Source: an uncultured Gammaproteobacteria bacterium (GTDB taxonomy: Bacteria; Pseudomonadota; Gammaproteobacteria; Pseudomonadales; Azotimanducaceae_A). Taken from it: a stretch of 15,738 nucleotides of DNA. This document shows positions 14,465-15,738 of this stretch, piece after piece. Where the stretch lies: NCBI GenBank assembly GCA_913041025.1, contig CAJWGQ010000052.1:1-15738 (forward strand). Reading direction: 5' to 3'. Position numbers and translations under genes: made by a program. Within the stretch, counting starts at the first letter, position 1. Each line of letters opens with the position of its first letter. Below the pieces are notes generated by a model. It was not told where the DNA came from. It made no database searches and saw only the letters and a program-made list of their open reading frames with translations.

Positions 14465-15526
14465 GTGGAGCAAAAAAAAGTTGTGGTTTTTAATGGAGAT
14501 GATGCATCCCCCGAAGTCATGATTCCTGTCGTAGAAATTCTTGAGGGAATGGGATTGCCCATTAGTTATGAGTATCCGTTGATAGGTCAGGACGCGATTG
14601 ATTCGGTTGGAGAAAATTTCCCAGATTCTACCCGAGCCTCTATTGATGCTGCTGACGCCACTTTTTTTGGGTCGACCAGTGGGCAAAGTACTGCGGCTTT
14701 GTTTTATCTCAGGTGGGGAAAGCAAACCTATGCGAACGTTCGACCGTGTGAGTGGATGCCCGGATTTAGATCGCCGCTAGCGAATCCGGAGGGAATCGAT
14801 TTTGTGGTGATTAGAGAAAATTTAGAAGATCTTTATTTAGGATTAGAAGGCGATATAGAGGATTTACATGCTCTGAATTTCTACTCCAAGCACGCTCGTA
14901 GTAATCTGACTGATCTTGGCCCCGGTCGTTATGCAATCAAGGCGATTACCGAAAAGGGCTCAGAGCGGATCATTCGGCATGCTTTTGAGTTAGCCACGAA
15001 ACGAGCGGGTAAGAAAAAGGTGACTCTTACTTCGAAGTACAACATGCTCAGCCATTCAGACGGTCTTTTTCGTGAGATCGGTCAATCGCTTGCGAGCGAC
15101 TACCCAGGAATCGATTTCGAAACCTTTATCATCGATGATTTTCTCTGTCGGATGATCAGTGATCCACATGCATTGGATGTGGTTGTTATGCCAAATCTGT
15201 ATGGCGACATCATGTCAGACGGAGCGGCAGGCTTGATTGGTGGATTGGGATTAGCACCCTCTGGTTGTTATGGAGATGACTATGCGTACTTCGAGTCTGC
15301 TCACGGAACGGCTCCCGACATTGCCGGTCAAAATATTATCAATCCTACCGCAACTATATTGTCGGCCTGCATGATGCTCGAATATCTGGGTTTTGAAGAA
15401 GCCGCTATCAGGTTAAAAAATGGTTTGGCAGGTATCTATGCAGCAGGGAATTTGTTAACAAGGGACCAGGGAGGAAACGCAACGACGACAGACTTTTGTG
15501 ATGCCATCAAGGAGCTTACAAAGTGA
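14465..15526 (+). CDS. Isocitrate/isopropylmalate-family NAD-dependent dehydrogenase, substrate unknown
   Basis: This 353-residue protein belongs to the beta-decarboxylating dehydrogenase family (LeuB, isocitrate, tartrate, D-malate and homoisocitrate dehydrogenases), which oxidise a 2-hydroxyacid with a 3-carboxylate and release CO2. Seen here are YANVRPCEWMPG (89-100, substrate Arg93), VIRENLEDLY (115-124), the catalytic Lys191 in SKYNMLSHSDG, metal Asp residues in IIDDF (224-225) and in YGDIMSD (248 and 252), and HGTAPDIAG (280-288). The Asp in TAPDIAG suggests NAD+ rather than NADP+. The usual N-terminal GDGIGPE is GDDASPE, and RENTEG is RENLED, so it is an atypical member with a possibly different substrate. 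Translation starts at GTG 14465, 7 bases after GGGAG. It is divergent from one TauD-like gene and followed 81 bases later by another. It is probably not leucine-pathway LeuB, since no leu genes adjoin it. Confidence 0.9.
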   Translation: MEQKKVVVFNGDDASPEVMIPVVEILEGMGLPISYEYPLIGQDAIDSVGENFPDSTRASIDAADATFFGSTSGQSTAALFYLRWGKQTYANVRPCEWMPGFRSPLANPEGIDFVVIRENLEDLYLGLEGDIEDLHALNFYSKHARSNLTDLGPGRYAIKAITEKGSERIIRHAFELATKRAGKKKVTLTSKYNMLSHSDGLFREIGQSLASDYPGIDFETFIIDDFLCRMISDPHALDVVVMPNLYGDIMSDGAAGLIGGLGLAPSGCYGDDYAYFESAHGTAPDIAGQNIINPTATILSACMMLEYLGFEEAAIRLKNGLAGIYAAGNLLTRDQGGNATTTDFCDAIKELTK

Positions 15527-15532
15527 CCGATT

Positions 15533-15557
15533 CTGAGGGCCTCAGTGCTGTCTTTTT
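15533..15557 (+). terminator. Weak hairpin after the dehydrogenase gene
   Basis: CTGAG (15533-15537), GGC, CTCAG (15541-15545) is a perfect 5-bp stem just after the stop codon, with TTTTT at 15553-15557. The T run is 7 bases from the stem, so termination would be weak or partial; read-through into the next gene is plausible. Confidence 0.25.
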
Positions 15558-15607
15558 GGCAGGGTTTTGAATAATGTTAATATTGGTCTGTTAGCGAGTA
15601 GGAAATA

Positions 15608-15738
15608 ATGGGTGTGTCTCCAATGCAAGTGTCTCCAATAGAAAATAAAACCTTTGGTGCAGTAATTACAGGGGTCAAGCTTGCTGAAATCGGTGAAACG
15701 GATTTTGCTCAGATCAAAGAGGAATTTTTGAAATATGG
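15608..15738 (+). CDS. Second TauD/TfdA-like dioxygenase, N-terminal fragment (runs off window)
   Basis: Only 43 complete codons are present. The residues SPIENKTFGAVITGVKLAEI and the following TDFAQIKEEFLKYG match the N-terminal strand pattern of TauD/TfdA dioxygenases (compare GAIISGVDLSQDL in the gene at 13524-14381). The iron and 2-oxoglutarate residues would lie outside the window, so activity cannot be judged. ATG 15608 has an AGGA close by with a short spacing of 4 bases; a second in-frame ATG at 15623 is possible. It lies 81 bases after the dehydrogenase gene on the same strand and may share its transcript. Confidence 0.7.
   Translation, partial: MGVSPMQVSPIENKTFGAVITGVKLAEIGETDFAQIKEEFLKY

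Noticed and set aside
14465..15526. Naming the dehydrogenase leuB or icd
   Set aside because: The altered GDDASPE and RENLED motifs and the lack of leucine or TCA neighbours make either name unsafe.

Overview
The window reads like a chromosomal catabolic region from a Gram-negative, probably marine, gammaproteobacterium. This is inferred from a TonB-dependent outer-membrane receptor, Shine-Dalgarno sequences rich in AGGGGA, moderate GC, and the mix of DmdA-like, dimethylglycine-dehydrogenase-like and TauD enzymes. No 16S or other taxonomic marker is present. I saw no tRNA, rRNA, CRISPR, insertion sequence or phage gene. Coding density is high and no gap exceeds about 200 bases.

Layout. (1) 1-1259 (-): secreted metal-dependent amidohydrolase, cut by the window edge. 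(2) 1391-1948 (+): small secreted protein of unknown function, followed by a strong two-way terminator (1948-1977). (3) 1998-4991 (-): large TonB-dependent receptor. (4) 5189-7618 (+): tandem-fused class III (CaiB/BaiF) CoA-transferase, divergent from the receptor. (5) 7703-9007 and 9046-11643 (-): a two-gene operon of a dimethylglycine/sarcosine-dehydrogenase-like flavoprotein (FAD domain plus GcvT domain), then a DmdA/GcvT-family methyl-transferring enzyme. (6) 11834-12709 (+): MetF-like methylenetetrahydrofolate reductase, divergent from that operon. (7) 12781-13449 and 13524-14381 (-): nitroreductase-family flavoprotein and TauD/TfdA dioxygenase. (8) 14465-15526 (+): isocitrate/isopropylmalate-family dehydrogenase, then the first 43 codons of a second TauD/TfdA-like gene (15608 to the end).

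How the genes may work together (inference). The centre (7703-12709) looks like a tetrahydrofolate (THF) one-carbon module. The flavoprotein would oxidatively strip an N-methyl group to methylene-THF. The DmdA-like enzyme would move a methyl group to THF, giving 5-methyl-THF. The MetF-like enzyme would link those two folate pools. Around it are a receptor for uptake, a CoA-transferase for acid activation, Fe(II)/2-oxoglutarate dioxygenases and a beta-decarboxylating dehydrogenase, which together suggest stepwise breakdown of a small methylated organic acid. The substrate cannot be read from the sequence. There is no transcription factor and no inner-membrane transporter in the window, although several palindromes sit in the divergent promoter regions.

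Three start sites differ from the longest reading frame: MetF-like (TTG at 11834), TauD (ATG at 14381) and CoA-transferase (ATG at 5189). The two divergent folate genes both appear to start with TTG.
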